A DNA stretch of 60,228 nt from an uncultured Oscillospiraceae bacterium. GTDB taxonomy: Bacteria; Bacillota; Clostridia; Oscillospirales; Oscillospiraceae. The notes below the pieces were generated by a model. The model was not told where the DNA came from. It saw nothing but the letters and a program-made list of their open reading frames with translations, and ran no database searches. The stretch is taken from the NCBI GenBank assembly GCA_947589545.1, contig CANQBA010000017.1, positions 1 to 60,228 on the forward strand, read 5' to 3'. Positions 17,623-25,673 of this stretch are shown here, in pieces; the stretch's first letter is position 1; each line of letters starts with the position of its first letter. Both the position numbers and the translations under genes were made by a program.

Positions 17623-17656
17623 AAAAAAGACCCACCCTATCGGGTGGATCTTTTTT
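17623..17656 (-). terminator. Terminator of tRNA-Gln, bidirectional
   Basis: Stem CCACCC / GGGTGG (17632-17647) with T-runs on both sides (17623-17628 read on the minus strand, 17651-17656 on the plus strand). Confidence 0.85.
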
Positions 17657-17657
17657 A

Positions 17658-17731
17658 TGGCAGCGGGAGAAGGATTCGAACCCTCACATACGGAGTCAGA
17701 GTCCGCTGTGCTACCTTTACACAATCCCGCT
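17658..17731 (-). tRNA. tRNA-Gln(CTG)
   Basis: A 74-nt cloverleaf with encoded CCA. The acceptor stem is AGCGGGA / TCCCGCT, the anticodon stem GCGGA / TCCGT has loop CTCTGAC and anticodon CTG, and the T arm is GAGGG TTCGAAT CCTTC. Confidence 0.95.
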
Positions 17732-17744
17732 AAACGCAAGTGCT

Positions 17745-17773
17745 ATTATACCCACGCGAGGCGGGGTTGTCAA
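17745..17773 (-). promoter_or_regulatory. Promoter of tRNA-Gln
   Basis: On the minus strand TTGACA (17768-17773) and TATAAT (17745-17750) are spaced by 17 bp, a perfect consensus. Confidence 0.85.
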
Positions 17774-17816
17774 GGATTTTTTTCAAAAAAACAAAAATTT
17801 TTATGGCCGCAGGGGA

Positions 17817-20204
17817 TCACGCCCCGAAAACATCCGCCGCGATCCGCGCCGACTCCTGGGCGTCCTTAGCGTAAAAGTCCGCGCCCACAAGCCTTGCGTA
17901 CTCCTCGTTCAGGACCGCGCCGCCAACCATGACCTTGCAGTCCGCCCCGGCGGCGCGCAGCTTCTCCACCGTCTCCGCCATGGCCTTCACCGTGGTGGTC
18001 ATCAGCGCCGAAAGGCCCACCAGCTTAATGTGCTCCCGCAGGGTCACCTCCACCACCGTGCCGGGATCCACGTCCCGGCCCAGATCCACGATCTCATAGC
18101 CGTAGTTGGACAGGAGCATTTTGACGATGTTCTTCCCGATGTCGTGGATGTCGCCCTTCACCGTGGCCAGCAGGATCTTCCCCTTGCTCACCACCTCCCC
18201 GGTTTTGGCCCTGTCCCGGATCACGTCAAAGCCCAGCTTCACCGTCTCCGCCGACGCCATCAGCTGGGGCAGGAAGAACTGCCCCTTCTCAAACCGCTCC
18301 CCCGCGGCGTTGATGGCGGGGATCAACAGGTCGTTGATGACCTCCATGGGCGGCCGCTCCTCCAGCGCCCTGCGCACAGCGTCAGCAATGAACATCTTCC
18401 GCCCGGACAGGACGATTTGAGTTATGTCAACTTCCTTGTCGGTCGACATAACATCGCTTGTTGACATAACATTATCTGTCTTTTTGTTTACATAACTTTG
18501 GTATGTGACGGTCTTGTTGACATAACTTTCTATATACTGCCCCGCGTTTTTGTCCTGGCCGCTGAGGACGCGCCAGGAGGCCACCACGTCCATGTACCGC
18601 TGGGACAGGGGGTTCAAGATGGGCAGTGTCAGCCCCTGGGCCAGGGCGCCCGCCAGGAAGGCGGCGTTTATCAGCTCCCGGGCGGGCAGGCCGAAGGAGA
18701 TGTTGCTGACGCCCAGCACCGTCCCCACGCCCAGCCTTTCCGTCACCAGGCGCACGGCCCGCAGGGTCTCCCCCGCCAGCCGCTGGTTGGTGGACACCGC
18801 CATGGTCAGGCAGTCGATGAGCACGTCCTCCCGGGGGATGCCGCAGGCCAGGGCGCGCTCCAGAATCTTTTTGGCGATCCTCAGCCTGTCCTCGGCCCTG
18901 TCGGGGATGCCGTTCTCGTCCAGGGTCAGGCCCACCACCGCCGCGCCGTACTTCTTCGCCAGGGGCAGGATGACCCGCAGGCTCTCCTCCTTGCCGTTGA
19001 CGGAGTTGATGATGGGCTTGCCGGCGTACACCCGGCAGGCCCTGTCCACAGCCTCCGGGTCGGCGCTGTCGATCTGCAACGGCAGGGGCGTCACCGCCTG
19101 CAGGGCCGTCACCAGCCTTGTCAGCGTCCCCGGCTCGTCGATCTCGGGAAGACCGGCGTTCACGTCCAAGATCTCCGCCCCGGCCTCCTCCTGGCTGATG
19201 GACTCGCTGAGGATATGGTCAAAGCACTGACTGCGCAGGGCCTCCTTGATTTTCTTCTTCCCCGTGGGGTTGATGCGCTCGCCGATGACGGCGATGCCCC
19301 CCTCCGGGCAAACCAGCCTCTGGGCGCTGGTGAAGACGGTGCGTCTTTTTACGCTTCTCTCCACCGGCGCGCGCTTTTCCATCTCCGCCCGCAGGAGCCT
19401 GATATGCTCCGGGGTGGTGCCGCAGCACCCGCCGGCAATGAGGACGCCCGCTTCCAGCATCCGCCCCACGGTCCGGGCAAATTCCTCCGGCCCCACGGGG
19501 TACACCGTCTCCCCGCTTGTGGCGTCAGGCAGGCCCGCGTTGGGCTGGACGATCACCGGGACGGTGGCCCACTCCAGCATCTCCCGGGCGAAGGGGATGA
19601 TCTCCTCCGGCCCCAGGGAGCAGTTGATGCCCACCGCGTCCGCCCCGAGAGCGGACAGCGTCACCGCCGCGATTGCGGGGCTGGTGCCCAGGAACGTGCG
19701 CCCGTCCCGGTCAAAGGTCATGGTCACATACACCGGCAGATCGGAGTTCTCCTTCACCGCCAAAAGCGCCGCCTTGGCCTCCAGAAGATCCGACATCGTC
19801 TCAATCAGCACCAGATCCGCCCCGGCCTCCATGCCGGCGGCCACCTGCTCCCGGAAAAGCCCGTAGGCCTCCTCAAAGCTCATGGTGCCCATGGGCGCCA
19901 GCATGGCCCCGGTGGGGCCCAGATCCAGCGCCACGCGCCCCGCGCCCGCCTCTCTGGCCAGCCGGATCCCGGCGGCGATGACCTCCCGCACGCGCTCTTC
20001 GCTCCCCAGCTTCCGGGCGTTGGCCCCGAAGGTGTTGGCGGTGATGATATCCGCCCCGGCGTTTACATAATCCTTGTGAACCGCCCGCACGATCTCGGGA
20101 TCGGTGAGATTAAGCAGCTCCGGCAGAGCGCCGGTTTTCAGGCCGCGCTTTTGAAGCTCCGTCCCCATGGCCCCGTCCAGGAGGGTAAATCCGTTAACCG
20201 CCAC
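17817..20204 (-). CDS. metH: Cobalamin-dependent methionine synthase, core domains
   Basis: A 795-residue enzyme that moves a methyl group from methyl-tetrahydrofolate through cobalamin to homocysteine. I take the GTG at 20204, 9 nt after GGAGG, rather than the GTG at 20231. Domains in order: homocysteine methyltransferase (1-290, zinc ligands in GGCCGTTPEH), pterin-binding TIM barrel (about 310-570, GERINPTGKK), B12 cap, and B12-binding Rossmann domain (about 660-795, motif DIHDIGKNIV). The reactivation domain of the long form is absent and supplied by the overlapping upstream gene. The linker before the cap carries an unusual repetitive insert (YVNK and DVMST words). Confidence 0.94.
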   Translation of the reverse strand: MAVNGFTLLDGAMGTELQKRGLKTGALPELLNLTDPEIVRAVHKDYVNAGADIITANTFGANARKLGSEERVREVIAAGIRLAREAGAGRVALDLGPTGAMLAPMGTMSFEEAYGLFREQVAAGMEAGADLVLIETMSDLLEAKAALLAVKENSDLPVYVTMTFDRDGRTFLGTSPAIAAVTLSALGADAVGINCSLGPEEIIPFAREMLEWATVPVIVQPNAGLPDATSGETVYPVGPEEFARTVGRMLEAGVLIAGGCCGTTPEHIRLLRAEMEKRAPVERSVKRRTVFTSAQRLVCPEGGIAVIGERINPTGKKKIKEALRSQCFDHILSESISQEEAGAEILDVNAGLPEIDEPGTLTRLVTALQAVTPLPLQIDSADPEAVDRACRVYAGKPIINSVNGKEESLRVILPLAKKYGAAVVGLTLDENGIPDRAEDRLRIAKKILERALACGIPREDVLIDCLTMAVSTNQRLAGETLRAVRLVTERLGVGTVLGVSNISFGLPARELINAAFLAGALAQGLTLPILNPLSQRYMDVVASWRVLSGQDKNAGQYIESYVNKTVTYQSYVNKKTDNVMSTSDVMSTDKEVDITQIVLSGRKMFIADAVRRALEERPPMEVINDLLIPAINAAGERFEKGQFFLPQLMASAETVKLGFDVIRDRAKTGEVVSKGKILLATVKGDIHDIGKNIVKMLLSNYGYEIVDLGRDVDPGTVVEVTLREHIKLVGLSALMTTTVKAMAETVEKLRAAGADCKVMVGGAVLNEEYARLVGADFYAKDAQESARIAADVFGA
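18421..18526. repeat. Cluster of short GTTGACATAAC repeats inside metH
   Basis: Five near-identical 11-bp words, GTnnACATAAC, at 18442, 18460, 18486 and 18516, plus an inverted copy at 18421. They stay in frame and encode the linker between the pterin and cobalamin domains. Local base composition is much more AT-rich than the rest of metH. Confidence 0.75.
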
Positions 20205-20883
20205 AGCCGAAGCCCTCCTTTCTGAACTCACAGTGCTCGTAATTTTCGCATGTCTCGCAGGTGGAGCCGCCCCGGCGGATCCCCTCCCCGGCGGGATAGA
20301 GGCCGATCAGCGCCGAGACGCTCTTTTTCGGCACCATCAGCAGGGAGTCGGTCAGGGTGATACCCAGCCTTGTTCCGGCCTCCACGGCCCCCAGGATCTC
20401 CGTCTGCTGCTCCAGGGGGAAGTCCCCGTACCCCGGACTGTACCGGTACCCGGCGGCAAACCCCCGCCCCTTGGCATAAGCGCGGATCTCCCCCTCGCAG
20501 ACGTCGGCCACGCTCTCGATGAGGGCCGTACATGCCGCGTTGAAGACGATCTCCCCGGTGGTGGAGCGCCGCCCGATGCGCAGCATCTCCCGCTCCGGCT
20601 CCAGGCCCAACGTGGCTGCCATCACCGCGCAGGCCACGCCCCGGTCCAGGTGCTTTTGGATATCCCGGCCACGAAGGACGATCCCCGTCCCGCCAAGCTC
20701 CGGCTGTCCGCTCTCCGCCGTCAGTGGGAAGACCCGCCAGACATACCGGGGCCGCGCGCTCTCCAGGCACCTTTGGCTCATCTCGTCCAAAAGCCCCTCC
20801 AGCTCCGGCCCCAGCTCCTGGCCCCGGTAGCCCAGATACCGCAAAACCTCGCTTCTCTCCACGGAAAACTCAGAAGCCGGCAT
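20194..20883 (-). CDS. Methionine synthase activation-domain-like protein
   Basis: A 229-residue protein similar to the AdoMet-binding reactivation domain that is the C-terminus of long MetH enzymes. It would re-methylate oxidised cob(II)alamin using S-adenosylmethionine and an electron donor. The family motif RYSPGYGDFPLEQQ is clear at about residue 138, and the C-terminus has a Cys cluster (CETCENYEHC). It overlaps metF upstream by 14 bp and metH downstream by 11 bp, so the three are translationally coupled and the enzyme is split over two chains. Confidence 0.88.
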   Translation of the reverse strand: MPASEFSVERSEVLRYLGYRGQELGPELEGLLDEMSQRCLESARPRYVWRVFPLTAESGQPELGGTGIVLRGRDIQKHLDRGVACAVMAATLGLEPEREMLRIGRRSTTGEIVFNAACTALIESVADVCEGEIRAYAKGRGFAAGYRYSPGYGDFPLEQQTEILGAVEAGTRLGITLTDSLLMVPKKSVSALIGLYPAGEGIRRGGSTCETCENYEHCEFRKEGFGCGG

Positions 20884-21733
20884 CCCGCAGCGCCCCCATC
20901 TCGAATTTCGCCACCTCGGGCTTGTTCATGGTGTAGATATGGATCCCGCTGACCGCGCCGCTCTCCGCCAGCTCCACGATCTGCCGGGCGGCGTACTCCA
21001 TCCCGGCCTTCAAGAGGGACGCCGGGTCGTTCTCGTACCGGTTCACCATCCGCACCACCGCCGAGGGCAGGCTGGCCCCGCACATGAAAACCATCCGGGT
21101 GATCTGGCTCTTGCCCATGATGGGCATGATCCCGGCGTCCACGGGCACGGTGACCCCCGCCGCCCTGGCCCGCTCAATGAAGCGGTAAAAGGCGGTATTT
21201 TCAAAGAAAAGCTGGCTCAGAAAGAACTCCGCCCCGGCGTCCTGCTTCTCCCGGAGATGCCGGATGTCCGCGTCAAAATCGTCGCACTCCACATGCCCCT
21301 CCGGGTAGCACCCGCCGCCCACGCAAAAGTCTGTCCTCTCCCGGAGATACCGCACAAGCTCCGCGCCGTAGCGGAAATCCCGTGTCTCGCTCCCCGGAAG
21401 CTTGTCCCCCCGGAGGGCGAAGACGTTGGTGATCCCCTGGGCCTTGATGTCCTCGATGACCCCGTCCACATCGGCCCGGGTGGAGTTGACGCAGGTCACG
21501 TGGGCCACCGCCGGGATGCCGTACTCCCGCTCGATGATCCCCGTCAGCGCCGCCGTGTTCTTCCCGTTCCCGGAGCCCCCGGCGGAGCAGGTGACGGAGA
21601 TAAAATCCGGCTCCGTCCCTGTCAGCGCCGCCAGCGTCCCCCGCAGCTCCTCCACCCGCAGTTCCCCCTTGGGCGGAAAGATCTCATAGGAGACAGGCAG
21701 CTTTTTCGATTTGTATATGTCACGGATGTACAT
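20870..21733 (-). CDS. metF: Methylenetetrahydrofolate reductase
   Basis: A 287-residue flavoprotein TIM barrel that reduces methylene-tetrahydrofolate to methyl-tetrahydrofolate for MetH. Conserved parts include the start SYEIFPPKG, SVTCSAGGSGNG, the long helix with AHVTC, FALRGDK and the flavin-binding FLSQLFF. Length is normal. The ATG lies behind GAGAGG and a TTTACATAA spacer. It is first in the metF / activation / metH operon. Confidence 0.94.
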   Translation of the reverse strand: MYIRDIYKSKKLPVSYEIFPPKGELRVEELRGTLAALTGTEPDFISVTCSAGGSGNGKNTAALTGIIEREYGIPAVAHVTCVNSTRADVDGVIEDIKAQGITNVFALRGDKLPGSETRDFRYGAELVRYLRERTDFCVGGGCYPEGHVECDDFDADIRHLREKQDAGAEFFLSQLFFENTAFYRFIERARAAGVTVPVDAGIMPIMGKSQITRMVFMCGASLPSAVVRMVNRYENDPASLLKAGMEYAARQIVELAESGAVSGIHIYTMNKPEVAKFEMGALRDAGF

Positions 21734-21753
21734 ATTATGTAAACCTCTCTATG

Positions 21754-22209
21754 CTATTTCAGCAGCTCCACCCACCGGCCTTTCTCCCGGTAGAAAAACT
21801 GCTCGGAAAGTCCGTCCTCCAGAAAGAGCCTCAGCATCGTCTCCATGCCGCCGGCAAGCCGCAGCCCCGGCAGCTCCCGGAGGGGAACCCAGCGAACCTC
21901 CCCCTCCTGAGAGGAGGCGAGAACGCCGGAAAACCGGCACGTCTTGTAACAAAGCACCATGTACCGCGTGCCGTCCTCCCGCGTCCAGTCCTTAATGCCG
22001 CACAGCGTAAGGCCGGATACTGTCAGGCCCGCCTCCTCCCGAACCTCGCGGATGACCGCGTCGGTGAAGGACTCCCCTCTCTCCACATGGCCGCCGGGAA
22101 AGGCGGCGCCGGGCCAGTCCGGATCTGTCCGATCCTGGATCAGCACATTTCCCGCGCCGTCCGTGATCATGCACATGTTGGTGAAGATCACCTTTTCCGT
22201 CCTGCCCAT
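21754..22209 (-). CDS. NUDIX hydrolase
   Basis: A 151-residue pyrophosphohydrolase of the MutT/YtkD type. The Nudix box is complete (GGHVERGESF, then REVREEAGL, residues about 38-60). The start SNMCMIT-like strand and the late WVPLRELPGL motif fit enzymes acting on oxidised or canonical nucleoside triphosphates. Substrate cannot be set from sequence. It follows the GyrI-like gene by 3 bp. Confidence 0.88.
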   Translation of the reverse strand: MGRTEKVIFTNMCMITDGAGNVLIQDRTDPDWPGAAFPGGHVERGESFTDAVIREVREEAGLTVSGLTLCGIKDWTREDGTRYMVLCYKTCRFSGVLASSQEGEVRWVPLRELPGLRLAGGMETMLRLFLEDGLSEQFFYREKGRWVELLK

Positions 22210-22212
22210 GCT

Positions 22213-22854
22213 TCACGCCCCCACCGGCCTCACGGGATGCCGGATCACGGTTTTCAGCTTCTCCGGCGCGCATTTGCGCGGGTCGGAGAGGTAAATCTCG
22301 TGGTGGAGCCGCGCGTCGGAGAAATCCGGCTGAAGGCCCTGCTCCTCCATATATTCGCGCATCAGCCCCACGGTGGCGGGCTCCGCGTCATAGGGCCCCA
22401 GGTGCATACATTGGACGCACAGCCCCTCCCGGACGGGGAGAAATTCCACCTTTGAAAAATCCGTTTTTTTCTTTCTTGCCGCCTCGCCCACGGCCCAATC
22501 GAATTCCTCCCTCGTCACGAAATCCGGCAGCCGTATACAGGAGATGAATTCCAGCTCGTCCTTGCGGGTGTAGTCGATGGAGCCGGAAACGCCCTCCTGC
22601 CGCCAGAACCCCTCCAGCGGCGGCACGACGAAGTCGAAATAGCCCTCCATCCGGTGCCCGCCCATTTTGCTCATCTTGAAGGTGAAGGCGACGGCGTAGA
22701 GAAGCCCGATGGACGCCTTGTATTCCCCGTCCTCCGCGTTGGGATCCCCCCGCCCCCGCACGGCGATATACTTCATGGGCGGCACGTCCACAACCGCCGA
22801 CTTATTTTTCGGCAAATAGAATTCCTTATATTCCTTTTTAAAATCAAACGCCAT
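22213..22854 (-). CDS. GyrI-like small-molecule-binding domain protein
   Basis: A 213-residue stand-alone ligand-binding protein of the SOUL/GyrI-like superfamily, with no DNA-binding domain. Recognisable are the opening VDVPPMKYIAVRGRGDPN, the GHRMEGYFDFVVPPLEGFW centre and the end LHHEIYLSDPRKC, which match GyrI-like proteins of COG4832 type. These often bind or hydrolyse hydrophobic compounds. The tight gap to the NUDIX gene suggests co-transcription; the physiological ligand is unknown. Confidence 0.75.
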   Translation of the reverse strand: MAFDFKKEYKEFYLPKNKSAVVDVPPMKYIAVRGRGDPNAEDGEYKASIGLLYAVAFTFKMSKMGGHRMEGYFDFVVPPLEGFWRQEGVSGSIDYTRKDELEFISCIRLPDFVTREEFDWAVGEAARKKKTDFSKVEFLPVREGLCVQCMHLGPYDAEPATVGLMREYMEEQGLQPDFSDARLHHEIYLSDPRKCAPEKLKTVIRHPVRPVGA

Positions 22855-22893
22855 CGTGACGCCTCCTTATCTCAGCCGCGGCGGTTCCCACAA

Positions 22894-23904
22894 CTACGGC
22901 GTGACCCTCTCAACAGTGAGGTCGGGAATATTGCGCTGGACAAATCTGACCCCGGAAAGGGCAAATTCCCTTTGCAGGATCCTGATATTATCACGTTTTT
23001 GGCCGGTGGCGGCGGAGATCCTGCCGGGGCTTACGGCGAACAGGATCTCCCTGCCGCCATCCTCCTCCGACAAAAGCGCCCGCTCCCGCGCCAAATACCG
23101 TCTGGCCAGCACCAGCTCCCCCAGCGCCGGGTGGTACGCCCCGGCGGCGGCGCCGCCGTGGGTCAGCTCATCCGTGGGATTCAGGCCCAGGCGGATCACC
23201 GGGATCCCGGCGCCGTCAAAGATATCGCAGAGGGCGGCGCAAAGCTCCGTGGCTTCCTCCACCGTGTGTTCCCGATACGCGCCGGCCCGCCACAGGTCAT
23301 AAAGCGGCGTATCCCGGATGACCACGGTGGGGTAGATCCGCACACCGTCGGGCCGGAGCTCCACAAAGCGCCGGGCCGTCTCCAGACTTTTCTCCGGCGT
23401 GTCGCCGGGAAGGCCGGTCATCATCTGCAAAATCAGCTCAAAGCCCGCGTCCTTCACCGCTTTAGCGGCTCTGACGGCGTCCTCGGGCGTATGGCCCCGG
23501 CGGGAAAGGCGCAAAACCTCCCCGTCCATGGACTGGACGCCCAGCTCCACGGTGCGCACCCCGTAGGCTTTCAGGAGGGCCAGGATATCGCCGTCGATGG
23601 CGTCGGGCCGGGTGGACAGGCGCAGCTCCCGGATTTTTCCCGCCTCCAGATAGGGCCTGGCCGCCCCCAGCAGAGCCTTCTGCTCCTCCAGGGGGATGGC
23701 GGTGAAGCTCCCGCCGTAAAAGGCCAGCGCTGGGCAAGTCCCGGGCTTTAAGCGGGCAAGTCCCTCCTCGACGGCCCGCGCCACATCCTCCGGCCGCGCC
23801 GGACGCAGGGCCCCCGAAATGCGCCGCTGGTCGCAGAAAACGCATTGGTGGGGACAGCCCAGATGGGGCACAAAGACGGGGATGACACTGCGCCTGGGGG
23901 TCAC
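22894..23904 (-). CDS. Elp3-like radical SAM protein
   Basis: A 336-residue radical S-adenosylmethionine enzyme. The cluster motif is CPHQCVFCDQRRISG at about residue 17 (Cys-x3-Cys-x2-Cys). The TIM-barrel signature includes FYGGSFTAI and MTGLPGDT. This clade, often called oxygen-independent coproporphyrinogen oxidase-like or Elp3-like, is commonly beside rnc in Clostridia and has no firm role. A GTG start overlaps the rnc stop (GTGA), so it is translationally coupled to rnc. Confidence 0.88.
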   Translation of the reverse strand: MTPRRSVIPVFVPHLGCPHQCVFCDQRRISGALRPARPEDVARAVEEGLARLKPGTCPALAFYGGSFTAIPLEEQKALLGAARPYLEAGKIRELRLSTRPDAIDGDILALLKAYGVRTVELGVQSMDGEVLRLSRRGHTPEDAVRAAKAVKDAGFELILQMMTGLPGDTPEKSLETARRFVELRPDGVRIYPTVVIRDTPLYDLWRAGAYREHTVEEATELCAALCDIFDGAGIPVIRLGLNPTDELTHGGAAAGAYHPALGELVLARRYLARERALLSEEDGGREILFAVSPGRISAATGQKRDNIRILQREFALSGVRFVQRNIPDLTVERVTP

Positions 23905-24569
23905 GCCAGGGCCTCCAGGGCCTTCAGGGCGGCGTGCTGTTCCGCGTCCTTCTTGCTCCTGCCCTCCCCGGAGGCGATCGCCTGGCCGTTGAGCCAGACC
24001 TCCGCGGTAAAGACCTTCTGGTGGTCGGGGCCGGACTCCCCCACATGGCGGTACTCCAGCACCTGGCCGCTCTTGCGCTGAATAAGCTCCTGGAGCTCGC
24101 TTTTGGCGTCCCGGTCGGGTCTGGCGTTGCCCGCCTCAAAGTCGTCCAGGATGTACCGGCGGATAAAGCCCGCCGCCGGGGCAAGCCCGCCGTCCAGATA
24201 CATGGCGGCGATGACGGCCTCCACCGCGTCGGCGTTGATGGAGGGCCGTTCCCGGCCGCCGGTGGCCGTCTCCCCCCGGCCCAGCCGCAGATACGCGCCC
24301 AGGCCCAGCTTTTCCGCCACGCGGCTGAGGCTGTGCTCGCACACCAGCTCCGCCCGCAGGCGCGTCATCCTGCCCTCCGGCAGGTCGGGAAAGCGGTTGA
24401 AGAGATACTCCGCCGTGACGAAGCCCAGCACCGCGTCCCCCAGAAATTCCAACCGCTCGTTGCAGACGCCGGAGCGGTTCTCATTGGACCAGGAGCTGTG
24501 GGTCAGGGCTGTCTCCAGCAGCTCCCGGCGGGTGAAGGTGTAGCCCAAGCTGTTTTCAAGCGTCTCCAT
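23901..24569 (-). CDS. rnc: Ribonuclease III
   Basis: A 222-residue double-strand-specific endonuclease for rRNA and mRNA processing. The catalytic signature ERLEFLGDAVLGFV (residues about 39-52) contains the metal-binding acids. The second acidic set is in ADAVEAVIAAMYLDGG, and a double-stranded RNA-binding domain fills about 155-222 (SGEGRSKKDAEQHAA). It overlaps plsX by 14 bp. Confidence 0.95.
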   Translation of the reverse strand: METLENSLGYTFTRRELLETALTHSSWSNENRSGVCNERLEFLGDAVLGFVTAEYLFNRFPDLPEGRMTRLRAELVCEHSLSRVAEKLGLGAYLRLGRGETATGGRERPSINADAVEAVIAAMYLDGGLAPAAGFIRRYILDDFEAGNARPDRDAKSELQELIQRKSGQVLEYRHVGESGPDHQKVFTAEVWLNGQAIASGEGRSKKDAEQHAALKALEALA

Positions 24570-25608
24570 GGCCGTCCTCCCGGGAAGGCTCTTTGACCTT
24601 CATATACTCGATATTTTCCGCGATCAGCGCCGCCGTATCGCTCTCGGCGGCCTTGACGGCCTGCCGGATGGCGGAGCGGATGGCGTAGGCGTTGCTGGAG
24701 CCGTGGGCCTTGATGACGGGCCGCTGGATGCCTAAGAGCGCCGTACCGCCCACCTCCTCGGAGGACACCAGCTTTTTCAGGCCCTTCAGATCCTTTTTCA
24801 GCGCTAGATAGGCCATTTTGGTCATGAAATTTTTGGTGAACATGCCCTTGAGGGCGCCCATGAAGAAGATCCCCATGCCCTCGATGGATTTCAGCAGCAC
24901 GTTGCCGGTGAAGCCGTCGGCCACCAGCACGTCGCAGACGCCGTTCATGACCTCCCGGGCCTCCACGTTGCCGATGAAGTTGATGCGCCCCTCCTCCGAG
25001 GCCGTTTTCAGCAGCTGATGGGCCTCCTTGTAGAGGGGATTCCCCTTGGTCTCCTCCGTGCCGATGTTGAGAAGGCCCACTTTAGGGTTCTCCACGCCCT
25101 TGCAGCTTTTCACAAAGAAGCTGCCCATGAAGGCGAATTGCAGAAGGTATTCCGGCGTGCACTCGGCGTTGGCGCCCACGTCCACCATCAGCGTGCCGCC
25201 GTTGGCGGGTGTGGGGAGCATGGGGGCCAGACAGGCCCGGCGGATGCCGCGGATCCGCTTCACCACCAGCGTCGCCCCCGACAGGAGCGCCCCGGTGGAG
25301 CCGGCGGAGACCATGGCGTCGGCCTTGCCGTCGCGCAGGAGCTTCAGACCCACCGTCATGGAGGAATCGGACTTCACCTTTGTCACCGTGGCGGGATCGT
25401 CCTCCATCTCCACCACCTGGGTGGCGTTGGCGATCTCCACGTTGGCGGGCAGGTTCCCCTCGCCCAGCTCCTCCAGGGAGCGCAGGATGTCCTCGCCCCG
25501 GCCCACCAGTGTGATATCCGTCCGGAAGTCCCGCGCGGCCATCAGCGCGCCCTTGACGATCTCCAGGGGGGCGTTGTCGCCGCCCATGGCGTCCACTACG
25601 ATCTTCAT
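24556..25608 (-). CDS. plsX: Phosphate acyltransferase PlsX
   Basis: A 350-residue enzyme that makes acyl-phosphate from acyl-ACP for phospholipid synthesis. I use the ATG at 25608 behind GAAGGA, since the TTG at 25629 adds an unlikely leader. The N-terminus IVVDAMGGDNAP is diagnostic, with GRGEDI and SAGSTGALL further in. In this genome plsX is followed directly by rnc, with no acpP between as in many Firmicutes. Confidence 0.94.
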   Translation of the reverse strand: MKIVVDAMGGDNAPLEIVKGALMAARDFRTDITLVGRGEDILRSLEELGEGNLPANVEIANATQVVEMEDDPATVTKVKSDSSMTVGLKLLRDGKADAMVSAGSTGALLSGATLVVKRIRGIRRACLAPMLPTPANGGTLMVDVGANAECTPEYLLQFAFMGSFFVKSCKGVENPKVGLLNIGTEETKGNPLYKEAHQLLKTASEEGRINFIGNVEAREVMNGVCDVLVADGFTGNVLLKSIEGMGIFFMGALKGMFTKNFMTKMAYLALKKDLKGLKKLVSSEEVGGTALLGIQRPVIKAHGSSNAYAIRSAIRQAVKAAESDTAALIAENIEYMKVKEPSREDGHGDA

Positions 25609-25673
25609 AAGCGATCCTTCTCTCTTCAATGAATTTGAGGGAAATCAATATACGAGCATATGTAGGGGCCCCG

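Noticed and set aside
17440-17739. A 99-codon minus-strand frame upstream of the small helical protein
   Set aside because: It runs through the tRNA-Gln gene and its terminator. A shorter 55-codon version from 17607 has no ribosome site.
13011-20225. Very long plus-strand frames opposite the ABC transporter and metH (803 and 575 codons), and similar ones opposite groEL and topA
   Set aside because: They are antisense shadows of GC-rich genes with clear family motifs on the minus strand; their products are rich in Arg, Gly, His and Gln without domain sense.
25630-25673. Possible further copy of the structured repeat between plsX and trmFO (shared word GAATTTGAG)
   Set aside because: Only nine bases match and no hairpin of the family is present.
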